Below, in pieces: positions 18,833 to 26,217 of a DNA stretch of 64,000 bases. Positions within the stretch are counted from its first letter, which is position 1, and each line of letters begins with the position of its first letter. A model generated the notes under the pieces. The model made no database searches, had not been told where the DNA came from, and was given only the letters and a program-made list of their open reading frames with translations. The DNA is taken from contig CAXXKC010000001.1 in assembly GCA_963674835.2 (NCBI GenBank), forward strand, positions 930,001-994,000, read 5' to 3'. This DNA is from G963674835 sp963674835 (GTDB lineage: Bacteria > Planctomycetota > Planctomycetia > Pirellulales > Thermoguttaceae). A program made the translations under genes and the position numbers.

Positions 18833-19105
18833 CTAGGCCGCCTTGGAGGTGCTCGCCTGGATTTCTTCCAGGGTGCGGCCCAGTTTCTTGCGTTTCGAGG
18901 AGCCGCCGCCGGTGGCGGTCGTGGCGTTGTCGGCCAGCCGTTTCGGTGTTGTTGACGGCCCGCCCTGTTGCAGCATTTCCAGCAGGCGATGGCTTACCTG
19001 ATCGTCCTCGCGGGGCGTTCCGATATTCTCGACCGCATCGGAAACGCCCATCAACACGGCCTGCCGAACGCCCTCACGCACCCAAGAGAAGAAGTTGAAA
19101 CCCAT
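18833..19105 (-). CDS. Small conserved hypothetical protein
   Basis: A 90-residue cytoplasmic protein of unknown function. The N-terminus MGFNFFSWVREGVRQAVLMG is amphipathic and helical. The middle holds DDQVSHRLLEMLQQGG, and the C-terminus is basic (SSKRKKLG) with a short acidic helix (TLEEIQAS). Similar short proteins beginning FSWVREGVRQAV are recalled from other planctomycetes (memory, not searched). GGAGG lies about 12 bases before ATG 19105, which supports real translation. No domain can be named. Confidence 0.65.
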   Translation of the reverse strand: MGFNFFSWVREGVRQAVLMGVSDAVENIGTPREDDQVSHRLLEMLQQGGPSTTPKRLADNATTATGGGSSKRKKLGRTLEEIQASTSKAA

Positions 19106-19385
19106 CGGTCTGATGTCCTCCGTGACTGGGAATTGGCGACCACCGGAAGCAACTTGGAGCGGCCGCCAGAAGGCGAGAGATTACTGAAGCCGCGGAGCCG
19201 TGTCCAGATGGACTTTGGCTCACCCTGTTGGCGGGGTAGCCCCACGCGAGGCGGCTTTGAACTCGAGTCTGCAATTGGCAAGTTGGTCACACGCCCTATA
19301 TGCCTCTGGGTGGCCCGCCATCCCAACGCCGACTACACTGATGATCTATAGCAAGCGTCCCGCCCGCACCTTGTGGAGATCTGAT

Positions 19386-21236
19386 ATGCTACGCGTTCTG
19401 TCCGCCGGCCTTCTGGCGCTCGTAGCCATCGTCCTGACCCAGCCGGCAGTCGGCGAGGAGCCGCCGCGCACGCCCCCGTCGATCATCCGTACACAGAGGG
19501 GCGATTACGGCTGGCGGGTCCCTGCACTGTCGGACAAGACCGCCGGGGAAGGACTGATTCGCGAGTACAACTGCCTGTTCACGATTCCCGGCTACTGGCA
19601 GTACGGCTATTTCACTTCGAAGGACTACTGCCAACTGCCGGGCAAGCGCGCCGTCGTCCGTGCCGACGGGACCCCGGCGGGGCGTCATCACTTTCTGAGC
19701 CCCGCCGAATTCGGTGCCCAGCGCGTAGACTGCTACCGGATGGAGAACGGCCGGCTGCACCTCGCGTGGCGCGTCAAGCCGCCCCAAGATCGACCCCGCG
19801 GCGGCGGCCAGTTCTCGTTGGTGCGTCCCTCCGAAGGGCCTTGGGAAGTGTGGTGCGAGCGCCGCGACGACGGCAAGCTCGACTGGGTGCTCCATCGCCG
19901 CTGGCACGATTCCTGGCGCCAGGATCGCGTTGCGGCCGACGCCGGCGAGTCTTGGGTCGACGTTGCCCTGATGCTGGAGCCCGACGCTATGTCGCTTCAG
20001 ATTGGCACCGCCGAGCCGCGGCGCTTCGCACACGACCCGTACCGCGACGACTTCTGCCTCCAATTCGGCAGTCGCCAGCCGCAGGCCGACGGAGGCGAAC
20101 TGGTGACCGAATTCCGGCAAGTCTACGTCGGCGAGGCGCCCTACCCGCTCAAGAATGCAACCTTCCGCGAAGGTCCGGAAGATATCCGCCCCGACGATCA
20201 GGCCGTTGTGAACTTCCTTCACACGGCAACGCCCGAGAAGCCGCGAGCCTCGGAAGGCGATCTGATCGTCTGCCGCGACGGCTCACTTCTGGCCGTTTAT
20301 TCGGAGTATTTCCGCGGCAAGGCCCACGACAGCTCGCCCGCCCGACTGGTCGCCTGCCGCTCCAGCGACGGTGGCCGCCATTGGAGCGAGCCGCGCGCCG
20401 TCGAGGAGCGGCCGGGTGATGGCAACGTGATGTCGGTCAGTATGCAGCGGACCACGGGCGGCGACATGCTCATGTCGTACTACGATCGCACGGTCAAGGG
20501 TATGGTTCTATGCCGTTCGACCGACGAAGGGCACACCTGGAGTTCGCCCCGGCGGATCACTCCCGACAACGGCCACCAGCACGTTGCGAACAATGCGTGC
20601 TTGACGCGACTCGACGGCGGTCGCCTGGTCTTCGCACTTCGCGAGTACGCGGGACTCCGCCAGCCCTATGCGCTGGTGTCCGACGACGCTGGTCAGTCGT
20701 GGCGCGCCGGCAAGCCTGTCACCGAGAGCGATCTGACGCCGTTCCAGCGGCAGCAACAGAACCTCAACGAACCGAGCATCGCGCCGTGGCGCGACCAATT
20801 GCTCATGACCATGCGGACGGTCGCCGGCAGCCAGTACTTCGCCCGTTCCAGTGACGGCGGCCAGTCGTGGTCCAAGGCCGAGCGCTCGCCCTTGTTAGGC
20901 GATTGCTCGCCCGCCATCCTCAGGCAGATTCCCAAGACCGGCGATCTGCTGGCCATTTGGACCTACAGTTTCGCCAGCCGCACGCGGCTCGTTAGCGCCG
21001 TTTCCAGCGACGGGGGCCGCACGTGGCGTCACCTCAAACTGCTGGAACAAAGCCCGTATCATAAGTATTGCTACACAAGCTGCACATTCGACGGCGATCG
21101 GGTGCTGTTGACCTACATGCACTGCCCAATCTTCGATACCCTGTTCCGATTCGACGCCGATCCGGGCTATATCGACTTGCGGTTCGTCTCCTTGCCCTTG
21201 GCCTGGTTCACACGCGACGCCCAGCCACCTCGCTGA
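19386..21236 (+). CDS. Exported sialidase-superfamily (BNR-repeat) protein
   Basis: A 616-residue secreted protein with a signal peptide (LSAGLLALVAIVLTQPAVG). Residues 25-290 form a beta-rich region of unclear type, probably a concanavalin-like or carbohydrate-binding module. From about residue 295 comes a six-bladed-propeller sialidase-like domain with Asp-box repeats: SSDGGRHWSEP, STDEGHTWSSP, SDDAGQSWRAG, SSDGGQSWSKA and SSDGGRTWRHL. Sialidase-fold exo-glycosidases cleave sialic acids or related sugars, but many planctomycete members have no tested substrate, and the arginine triad was not verified. ATG 19386 is chosen because the signal peptide starts there; the frame extends to 19200 without support. 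First of three such proteins in the window. Confidence 0.75.
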   Translation: MLRVLSAGLLALVAIVLTQPAVGEEPPRTPPSIIRTQRGDYGWRVPALSDKTAGEGLIREYNCLFTIPGYWQYGYFTSKDYCQLPGKRAVVRADGTPAGRHHFLSPAEFGAQRVDCYRMENGRLHLAWRVKPPQDRPRGGGQFSLVRPSEGPWEVWCERRDDGKLDWVLHRRWHDSWRQDRVAADAGESWVDVALMLEPDAMSLQIGTAEPRRFAHDPYRDDFCLQFGSRQPQADGGELVTEFRQVYVGEAPYPLKNATFREGPEDIRPDDQAVVNFLHTATPEKPRASEGDLIVCRDGSLLAVYSEYFRGKAHDSSPARLVACRSSDGGRHWSEPRAVEERPGDGNVMSVSMQRTTGGDMLMSYYDRTVKGMVLCRSTDEGHTWSSPRRITPDNGHQHVANNACLTRLDGGRLVFALREYAGLRQPYALVSDDAGQSWRAGKPVTESDLTPFQRQQQNLNEPSIAPWRDQLLMTMRTVAGSQYFARSSDGGQSWSKAERSPLLGDCSPAILRQIPKTGDLLAIWTYSFASRTRLVSAVSSDGGRTWRHLKLLEQSPYHKYCYTSCTFDGDRVLLTYMHCPIFDTLFRFDADPGYIDLRFVSLPLAWFTRDAQPPR

Positions 21237-21485
21237 CCATGGCGCACAGCCCCCGGGCCAAGTCTGCCGGGGGATGGGCATGAGCCATCCTTGGCGATCG
21301 TTTTGCATCCGCCCAGGATTGCCAAAGGAACCGCGTTTTGCTAGCCTGACCCTTGATGGCCGTTTGCTTGCTGCGCGGTCAACTCTTGTCTCACGCTTCG
21401 CATTTCGCGGAAGACGCCGCCGCCCGTCAAACGGCCTTCGTCGCTTCGGAACGAGTTGTGGTTTTCACCCAACAAGAGGAGGTGC

Positions 21486-22163
21486 ATGATGAGGCGTCCC
21501 AATGTGCTGGTATGCTGCGCGCTGGCGGTTCTGGTGGTTACTGCTTTGACGTTGGCCGGCCAGGTGTCGGCTCAAGAGATCCGCGCTCGCACGCTCGGGC
21601 ACGCGCCCGGCAAAGCCGAGATGAAGATTCGTGCGGCCTTGGAAAGTCCTACCCACGTAGACTTCAGAGATACGCCCTTTAGTGAGGCGGTCCAGTTCCT
21701 CGCGGACTTGCAGAAGATCGAGATCCAATTGGATCAGCGCGCGTTGGACGAAGTCGGCATTCCGCCCGACACACCGATCACGATGTGCTTGACGGGCGTT
21801 TCCCTCGAGTCGACCGTGGACTTGATCCTGCGACAGCACGATCTCACGTGGATCGTCTGGGACGAGGTACTCTTGATCACAACGCCCGACAAAGCCGCAG
21901 AGTCGATGACCACCAACGTCTACGATCTGACGGGCCTGTTTGGTCACGACGCCTCGGCAAGTGACTCGCTCGTGTCCCTCATCACCGACACGATCGACCC
22001 CACTTCCTGGTGCCAGGGCGGCCCCGGAGCGATTGTCACCTTGCGAACCGAAGGACTTCACGTTCTGGTGATCACGCAGACGCAAAAAGTACAGTGGCGG
22101 ATCGACGAACTGCTGAAGACCCTGGCCGATTTCAAGGCGACCCCCACCCCGGCCAAGCGTTGA
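21486..22163 (+). CDS. Exported protein with STN-like domain
   Basis: A 225-residue secreted protein. The signal peptide is LVCCALAVLVVTALTLAGQVSA. Residues 50-140 read like an STN (secretin/TonB short N-terminal) fold: FRDTPFSEAVQFLADLQ, then ITMCLTGVSLESTVDLILRQ, then WDEVLLITTPDKA. The C-terminal part (DSLVSLITDTIDPTSWCQGG, then VLVITQTQKVQWRIDELL) resembles the repeated tail seen in planctomycete STN-like proteins, where it looks like a secretin N1-type fold. No secretin barrel follows, so this is not a type II secretin. ATG 21486 has GAGGAGGT just upstream (21475-21482). Function unknown. A strong terminator hairpin follows. Confidence 0.6.
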   Translation: MMRRPNVLVCCALAVLVVTALTLAGQVSAQEIRARTLGHAPGKAEMKIRAALESPTHVDFRDTPFSEAVQFLADLQKIEIQLDQRALDEVGIPPDTPITMCLTGVSLESTVDLILRQHDLTWIVWDEVLLITTPDKAAESMTTNVYDLTGLFGHDASASDSLVSLITDTIDPTSWCQGGPGAIVTLRTEGLHVLVITQTQKVQWRIDELLKTLADFKATPTPAKR

Positions 22164-22205
22164 GAGCCGCCTGGTGGTGGTACCACCGCTATTTCATTGA
22201 CACGT

Positions 22206-22246
22206 GATCCCGGCCCTTCCACAATGACCATCCGAGGGCCGGGATC
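22206..22246 (+). terminator. Terminator hairpin after the STN-like gene
   Basis: GATCCCGGCCCT (22206-22217) pairs perfectly over 12 bases with AGGGCCGGGATC (22235-22246), followed by TTCATC. It lies 43 bases past the stop. Confidence 0.7.
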
Positions 22247-22307
22247 TTCATCCATCGTGTTGATCTCGGCGGGTGACTGATCGAGGCCCCTGCTCTGGAG
22301 CGAACTT

Positions 22308-23594
22308 ATGTACCGAATGTTCGGCATTGCTGCGTTCTGCGCAATCGCATTCGTGGCGACAACATCACAGGCAGAGATGAAGGTGGGAACCGGCGTGCGA
22401 GTGATCACCCCGGATCCTTTGTTGCCGGTCTCCGGCGGCGCCGGCCCCACGAAGCCGGCGCACGCGAAGAAAGGCGAATTGAACACCCGCGCTCTGGTTC
22501 TGCAACAAGGCAAGACCACCGTGGCGATCGTCAGCGTCGACGCGTTGGGGTTTCCCTCCGTGCTCGGCGACCGCGCCCGCAAGCTGGTTCCCCGCATTCC
22601 CGCGGCGAACATCCTCATCGGCGCCACGCATACGCACAGCGGACCCGACTTCTACGCCTTCCCCGACGGCCTGGGTGGGCACACGGGCGATCTGAAGTAC
22701 ATGGATTCCGTCTGCACGAAGATCGCCGAAGCCATCAACGAAGCCCTCGACAATTTGCAGCCCGCCTCGATCAAGATCGCCACCGGCGACGTGCAAGGGC
22801 AGGTGACCTACAACTACTATGCGCCCGACCTCTACGACCGTCGCGCCAACGTCATCCAGGCGATCACCCCGGACGGCAAAGTAATCGCCACACTGGTCAA
22901 CTACGCAACCCACCCGGAGGTCCTTGGCAACGACGTGGGCATTCTCAGCCCCGACCTGGTCGGACCGCTCTACGAACGGATCGAGAAGGCGGTGGGCGGC
23001 ATGGCGATCTTCATGAACAGCGCCCAAGGCGGCATGGTGACCGCCGACAATCGCCTCTTGGACCAACCGCCCAAGGACCCGCAGCGAGCGTACTGGAACG
23101 ATGCTCGCACTTGGGAGGAGTGCATTCGTATCGGCAACGCGCTGGCCGACGAATCGCTGCGCATCGTGAAAGACGCGCCCGTTCAGAAGGACCCCGGCCT
23201 CTACTGCGCTTCGACCGAAGTGACGTTCCCGGTGCAGTCGAAGATGCTGTGGGCTTACGTGCTGCTCTCTCCGCTGAAGTTCCCCCACGGCGACGATCCG
23301 GCGATCAGCACGCGGATCAACTTGGTGAACCTGGGCAATGCACAGATCCTCACCATCCCCGGCGAAGCCTTTCCCAATATCGGCTTCTACCTCAAGCGGA
23401 AGATGCGAGGCAAGTATAATCTTCTGTTCGGCCTTACGAATGACGCCTTCGGCTACATCCTCACCAAGGTCGATTTCAACAGTTTCCCTCGCTACGAGTA
23501 CTGCAGCGAAACGTCGCTCGGCGAGATGACCGGCGAGATTCTCATCGACAAATCGCTCGAGTTGATTAAGAAGAGTCCGTCGCCGGGCAAGTAG
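22308..23594 (+). CDS. Exported neutral/alkaline ceramidase-like protein
   Basis: A 428-residue secreted protein with signal peptide FGIAAFCAIAFVATTSQA. It matches the N-terminal catalytic region of the neutral/alkaline non-lysosomal ceramidase family: KVGTGVRVITPDP at the start, NTRALVLQQGKTTVAIVSVDALG, the zinc-ligand motif ATHTHSGPD near residue 106, and ATHPEVLG near 203. Ceramidases hydrolyse the amide of ceramide. The usual serine motif GDVSPN is not obvious here: the matching place reads MNSAQGGMV, so the chemistry may differ. It lacks the C-terminal Ig-like domain of full-length enzymes. GGAGCG lies before ATG 22308. A second paralogue sits at 41711-43162 on the other strand. Confidence 0.72.
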   Translation: MYRMFGIAAFCAIAFVATTSQAEMKVGTGVRVITPDPLLPVSGGAGPTKPAHAKKGELNTRALVLQQGKTTVAIVSVDALGFPSVLGDRARKLVPRIPAANILIGATHTHSGPDFYAFPDGLGGHTGDLKYMDSVCTKIAEAINEALDNLQPASIKIATGDVQGQVTYNYYAPDLYDRRANVIQAITPDGKVIATLVNYATHPEVLGNDVGILSPDLVGPLYERIEKAVGGMAIFMNSAQGGMVTADNRLLDQPPKDPQRAYWNDARTWEECIRIGNALADESLRIVKDAPVQKDPGLYCASTEVTFPVQSKMLWAYVLLSPLKFPHGDDPAISTRINLVNLGNAQILTIPGEAFPNIGFYLKRKMRGKYNLLFGLTNDAFGYILTKVDFNSFPRYEYCSETSLGEMTGEILIDKSLELIKKSPSPGK

Positions 23595-23636
23595 CGTCGG
23601 CCGTCGGAACCGACGCGTTGAGATTGGACGAGTGAA

Positions 23637-23667
23637 ACGGGCGTGCCGGCCCAACCGGCGCGCCCGT
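23637..23667 (+). terminator. Terminator hairpin after the ceramidase-like gene
   Basis: ACGGGCG-T-GCCGG pairs with CCGGC-G-CGCCCGT around a CCCAA loop, 43 bases past the stop. A smaller stem GCGTCGG/CCGACGC at 23594-23616 precedes it. A short A-rich stretch, not a T-run, follows. Confidence 0.55.
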
Positions 23668-23699
23668 GCAAAACCACTTTGTCGGCGGAGAACGTGCTC

Positions 23700-24995
23700 A
23701 TGACGGAACCGGGTTCCTTGGATCGACGTCGTTTTCTCTCCCGCGCGGCGGCGGCATCGGTCGCGTCCCTGGCGACCGCCCGGTCGCTTGCCGCCGACAA
23801 GTCGGCGCTCAACGCCGACGCCGAAGAGGAAGGCGTCAGCAACACCGGCCGGGTTCAGGTTGTTCCGGAGGCCGCCGCCCAACCCATGGCCGGGTGCAAA
23901 CGCGACTACCCTGCTTCGCACCCGGTCCGCCTCTTGGCCGATGCGTTCATACGCTGGCAATCGCCCAGCGGGCGGCTCGATCCCAAGCGATGTCCGCTGG
24001 CCACATTCGGACACAAGCGCAGCAGCCACATCTTCCTCGCGACTTCGCTCTACCGGATGTATGAAGCCACGGGCGATGAGCGCTACAAGGAGGCCGCCGA
24101 TCGGTTCGCCGTCTTCTACATGTCGGTGCTCTGTCCGGTCTCATCGCTGCGCCCCGCCCACTTCGGTTTCGGGCTGGTCGCCTACTCCGAGTTCAAACGC
24201 CACAATCCCAAGCTCACCGATTGGGACATCAAGGCGGAGTGCTTGCTGGAATGGATGAAACCGTGGCGGTGGGATAAGGGGAGTTGGTACCGCAACGGAT
24301 ATCCGGGCGGACAAATGGAAGACGCCGGCAACATCTGCGACAACTGCCACGCTGGCCGCGGACTCGTCTACTACTACGCGTTGACCCATTCGTCCGACGC
24401 GCTGGCGGAAGCCGAAGGCACGGCCGGCTATTTCGTCCGCGACCTGAAGCCGGGCACGTACCAAGGATGCTGGTCGCCGGACCTGGGCAACTGGGTCATC
24501 GCCCCGACCACGCAGGACCGTTTCGAACACTTCACCGACGTGTGCGCCTCGAAGGTGGCCTGGGGCTACACGCCCATCGAAGGGGTCGACTTCCTTGTGC
24601 GCCTCTTGCCGATCACCAAACGCCCCGAGCTGACGCAGGCCATTCCGCAGAAATGCGGGTCGGCCATGCGTTGGCAATTCGACCGCTGCCAGTTCGACGA
24701 CGGTGCACTGGGCATGTCGGGGCGCGACGACAAATGGCTGGGCATGACCGCCGGCGGCATCCTCACCTACCTTCGCGCCCGCGATGCCGGCGTTCTTTCC
24801 CAACACGACAAAGATGCCTATCGTCCCACGGTCTTGGCGGCTTCGAAGTGGCTGCACGAAAACGTCACGCCGCAGAGCATCCAGGAAGGGGGCTATTTCC
24901 GTGTGACTGGCCGTTCGCTGCCGGGTCCGCCCGACTGCCGTGCCTGGCAGCTCGGCTGGGCGCTGGAGGCACTGTTGCGGTCTGATGAGGTCTGA
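23700..24995 (+). CDS. Tat-exported six-hairpin glycosidase-like protein
   Basis: A 431-residue protein with a Tat signal (DRRRFLSRAAAASVASLATA). The mature part is all-helical with paired helices and aromatic turns, as in six-hairpin (alpha/alpha)6 glycosidases: SSHIFLATSLYRMYEATGD, then NCHAGRGLVYYYALTHSSD, then KVAWGYTPIEGVDFLV, then WLGMTAGGILTYLRA. This resembles GH88/GH105/GH127-like folds only in architecture, and no family motif could be pinned. No substrate can be stated. ATG 23700 is chosen because it starts the Tat signal; the upstream frame crosses the terminator hairpin. It precedes the alpha/beta hydrolase by 34 bases, probably in one transcript. Confidence 0.55.
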   Translation: MTEPGSLDRRRFLSRAAAASVASLATARSLAADKSALNADAEEEGVSNTGRVQVVPEAAAQPMAGCKRDYPASHPVRLLADAFIRWQSPSGRLDPKRCPLATFGHKRSSHIFLATSLYRMYEATGDERYKEAADRFAVFYMSVLCPVSSLRPAHFGFGLVAYSEFKRHNPKLTDWDIKAECLLEWMKPWRWDKGSWYRNGYPGGQMEDAGNICDNCHAGRGLVYYYALTHSSDALAEAEGTAGYFVRDLKPGTYQGCWSPDLGNWVIAPTTQDRFEHFTDVCASKVAWGYTPIEGVDFLVRLLPITKRPELTQAIPQKCGSAMRWQFDRCQFDDGALGMSGRDDKWLGMTAGGILTYLRARDAGVLSQHDKDAYRPTVLAASKWLHENVTPQSIQEGGYFRVTGRSLPGPPDCRAWQLGWALEALLRSDEV

Positions 24996-25029
24996 TCTTC
25001 CCGCCGATCGAGAAAGAAGGGTATTTCCC

Positions 25030-25911
25030 ATGGCGTACCGAATGATGCGTTACCTTGCCCTGGCCATCTGTGCGATCCTGCTGTCCCAGACCGCGCAGGC
25101 CGAGCCGTCGTACGTGCAGCACCAGGACCTCGTCTATGCCCAAGAGCACGGGGTCGGACTGCTCATGGACGTCTTCGTTCCCACCGGGCAGAAGAATGGC
25201 CGCGGGATCGTCGACGTCGCCAGCGGAGCATGGCATTCCGATCGCGGCAAGATCCGCGACCACGAGAAAGCGCAGATGTACCAGATCTTCTGCGCCAAAG
25301 GGTTCACCGTGTTCGCCGTTCGTCCGGGCTCGATCACCAAGTTCAGCGGCCTGGAAATGCTCAAGAACCTCAACACCGGCATTCGCTGGGTCAAGGAGCA
25401 TGCGGCGCAGTACGAAGTCGATCCCAACCAGCTAGGGCTGGTCGGCGCGTCGGCCGGCGGACACCTGGCAACGCTAGCCATGGTCACCGCGGACGAGTCG
25501 ACGCGGGTCAAGGCGGTGGCGGTCTTCTTTCCACCGACCGACTTCCTCGACTGGGACGGCAAGCGGCTGGACCAGTCGTCGGAGGACCGCCTTCACGGCA
25601 TGACCCGCGCGCTGGCCTTCCCGCCGGGCCAAGCCGAAGGCAAAACGCCGGACGAATTGGCCGCGGCGCTGGAGGCGATTTCGCCGGCCCGGCTGGTCAA
25701 GCCCGGCCTGCCCCCTTATCTGACCATTCACGGCAATGCCGACCCGGCAGTTCCGCTGCAGCAGTCGCAGAAGATGGTCGAAGCCCTGAAAGCCAAAGGC
25801 GACTCGGCCGAGTTGATCGTCAAGCCGGGCGGTGGCCACCCGTGGTTGACCATTCCCGAAGAAGTGGCCATCATGGCCGATTGGCTCGTCAAGCAACTGG
25901 TGAGCAAGTGA
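25030..25911 (+). CDS. Exported alpha/beta-hydrolase (esterase-like)
   Basis: A 293-residue secreted serine hydrolase. The signal peptide is RYLALAICAILLSQTAQA. The catalytic triad is visible: Ser141 in GASAGGHLA, Asp238 in HGNADPAVP, and His270 in GGGHPW. The layout matches the BD-FAE/carboxylesterase group, which removes acetyl or feruloyl esters from plant or algal glycans. A GAAAGAAGGG ribosome site precedes ATG 25030. It probably shares a transcript with the helical glycosidase-like gene. Its stop codon overlaps the GTG of a short truncated frame (GTGA at 25908-25911). The ester substrate is inferred. Confidence 0.83.
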   Translation: MAYRMMRYLALAICAILLSQTAQAEPSYVQHQDLVYAQEHGVGLLMDVFVPTGQKNGRGIVDVASGAWHSDRGKIRDHEKAQMYQIFCAKGFTVFAVRPGSITKFSGLEMLKNLNTGIRWVKEHAAQYEVDPNQLGLVGASAGGHLATLAMVTADESTRVKAVAVFFPPTDFLDWDGKRLDQSSEDRLHGMTRALAFPPGQAEGKTPDELAAALEAISPARLVKPGLPPYLTIHGNADPAVPLQQSQKMVEALKAKGDSAELIVKPGGGHPWLTIPEEVAIMADWLVKQLVSK

Positions 25912-26066
25912 ACCGCAACAAACACCTTGGCACCATCTTCAACGACGATTGCAGCCATATCCTCCGGCAAACGGACGTTCCCCAGGCCCCGATGACCCCG
26001 CGGGTCTACGAAGACTACGTCGAGCATTTTGTCGACCTGAGGCCGATCGTGCGATCGTCACGCTGA
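25908..26066 (+). pseudogene. Truncated reading frame coupled to the esterase
   Basis: A 52-codon frame starting GTG at 25908 overlaps the esterase stop and reads NRNKHLGTIFNDDCSHI, then MTPRVYEDYVEHFVDLRP, then ends at TGA. The start looks like the N-terminus of a larger planctomycete protein, with K-x-L-G-T-I-x-N-(S/N)D and later Y-(K/R)-x-x-(V/L)-D-(H/F)-x-x-x-(M/L)(K/R)P steps (likeness recalled, not searched). The following 150 bases carry no continuation in any frame. It is most likely the remnant of a longer gene that was the third member of this operon, or a short coupled peptide. Confidence 0.45.
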
Positions 26067-26217
26067 GGATTGACACAGGTGAGGCCGCCGTTGGCGATCG
26101 ACCCTTTGCCGGAAGGTGAGAGTCGCATCCCTATCCAATACGAACATTTGTCACTCTGTCGTCGAGAACCACCATTTCCGGGGCAAGAGACTTCAAATTG
26201 AATCCGAGAGCCAGACC

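Noticed and set aside
18571..19098. Plus-strand 175-residue frame near the small protein
   Set aside because: Arg/Pro-rich, antisense to the small protein gene and crosses two hairpins; no ribosome site.
22365..24029. 554-residue minus-strand frame across the ceramidase-like gene
   Set aside because: Shadow of the sense genes: it spans two genes and a terminator hairpin, and carries no motif or ribosome site.
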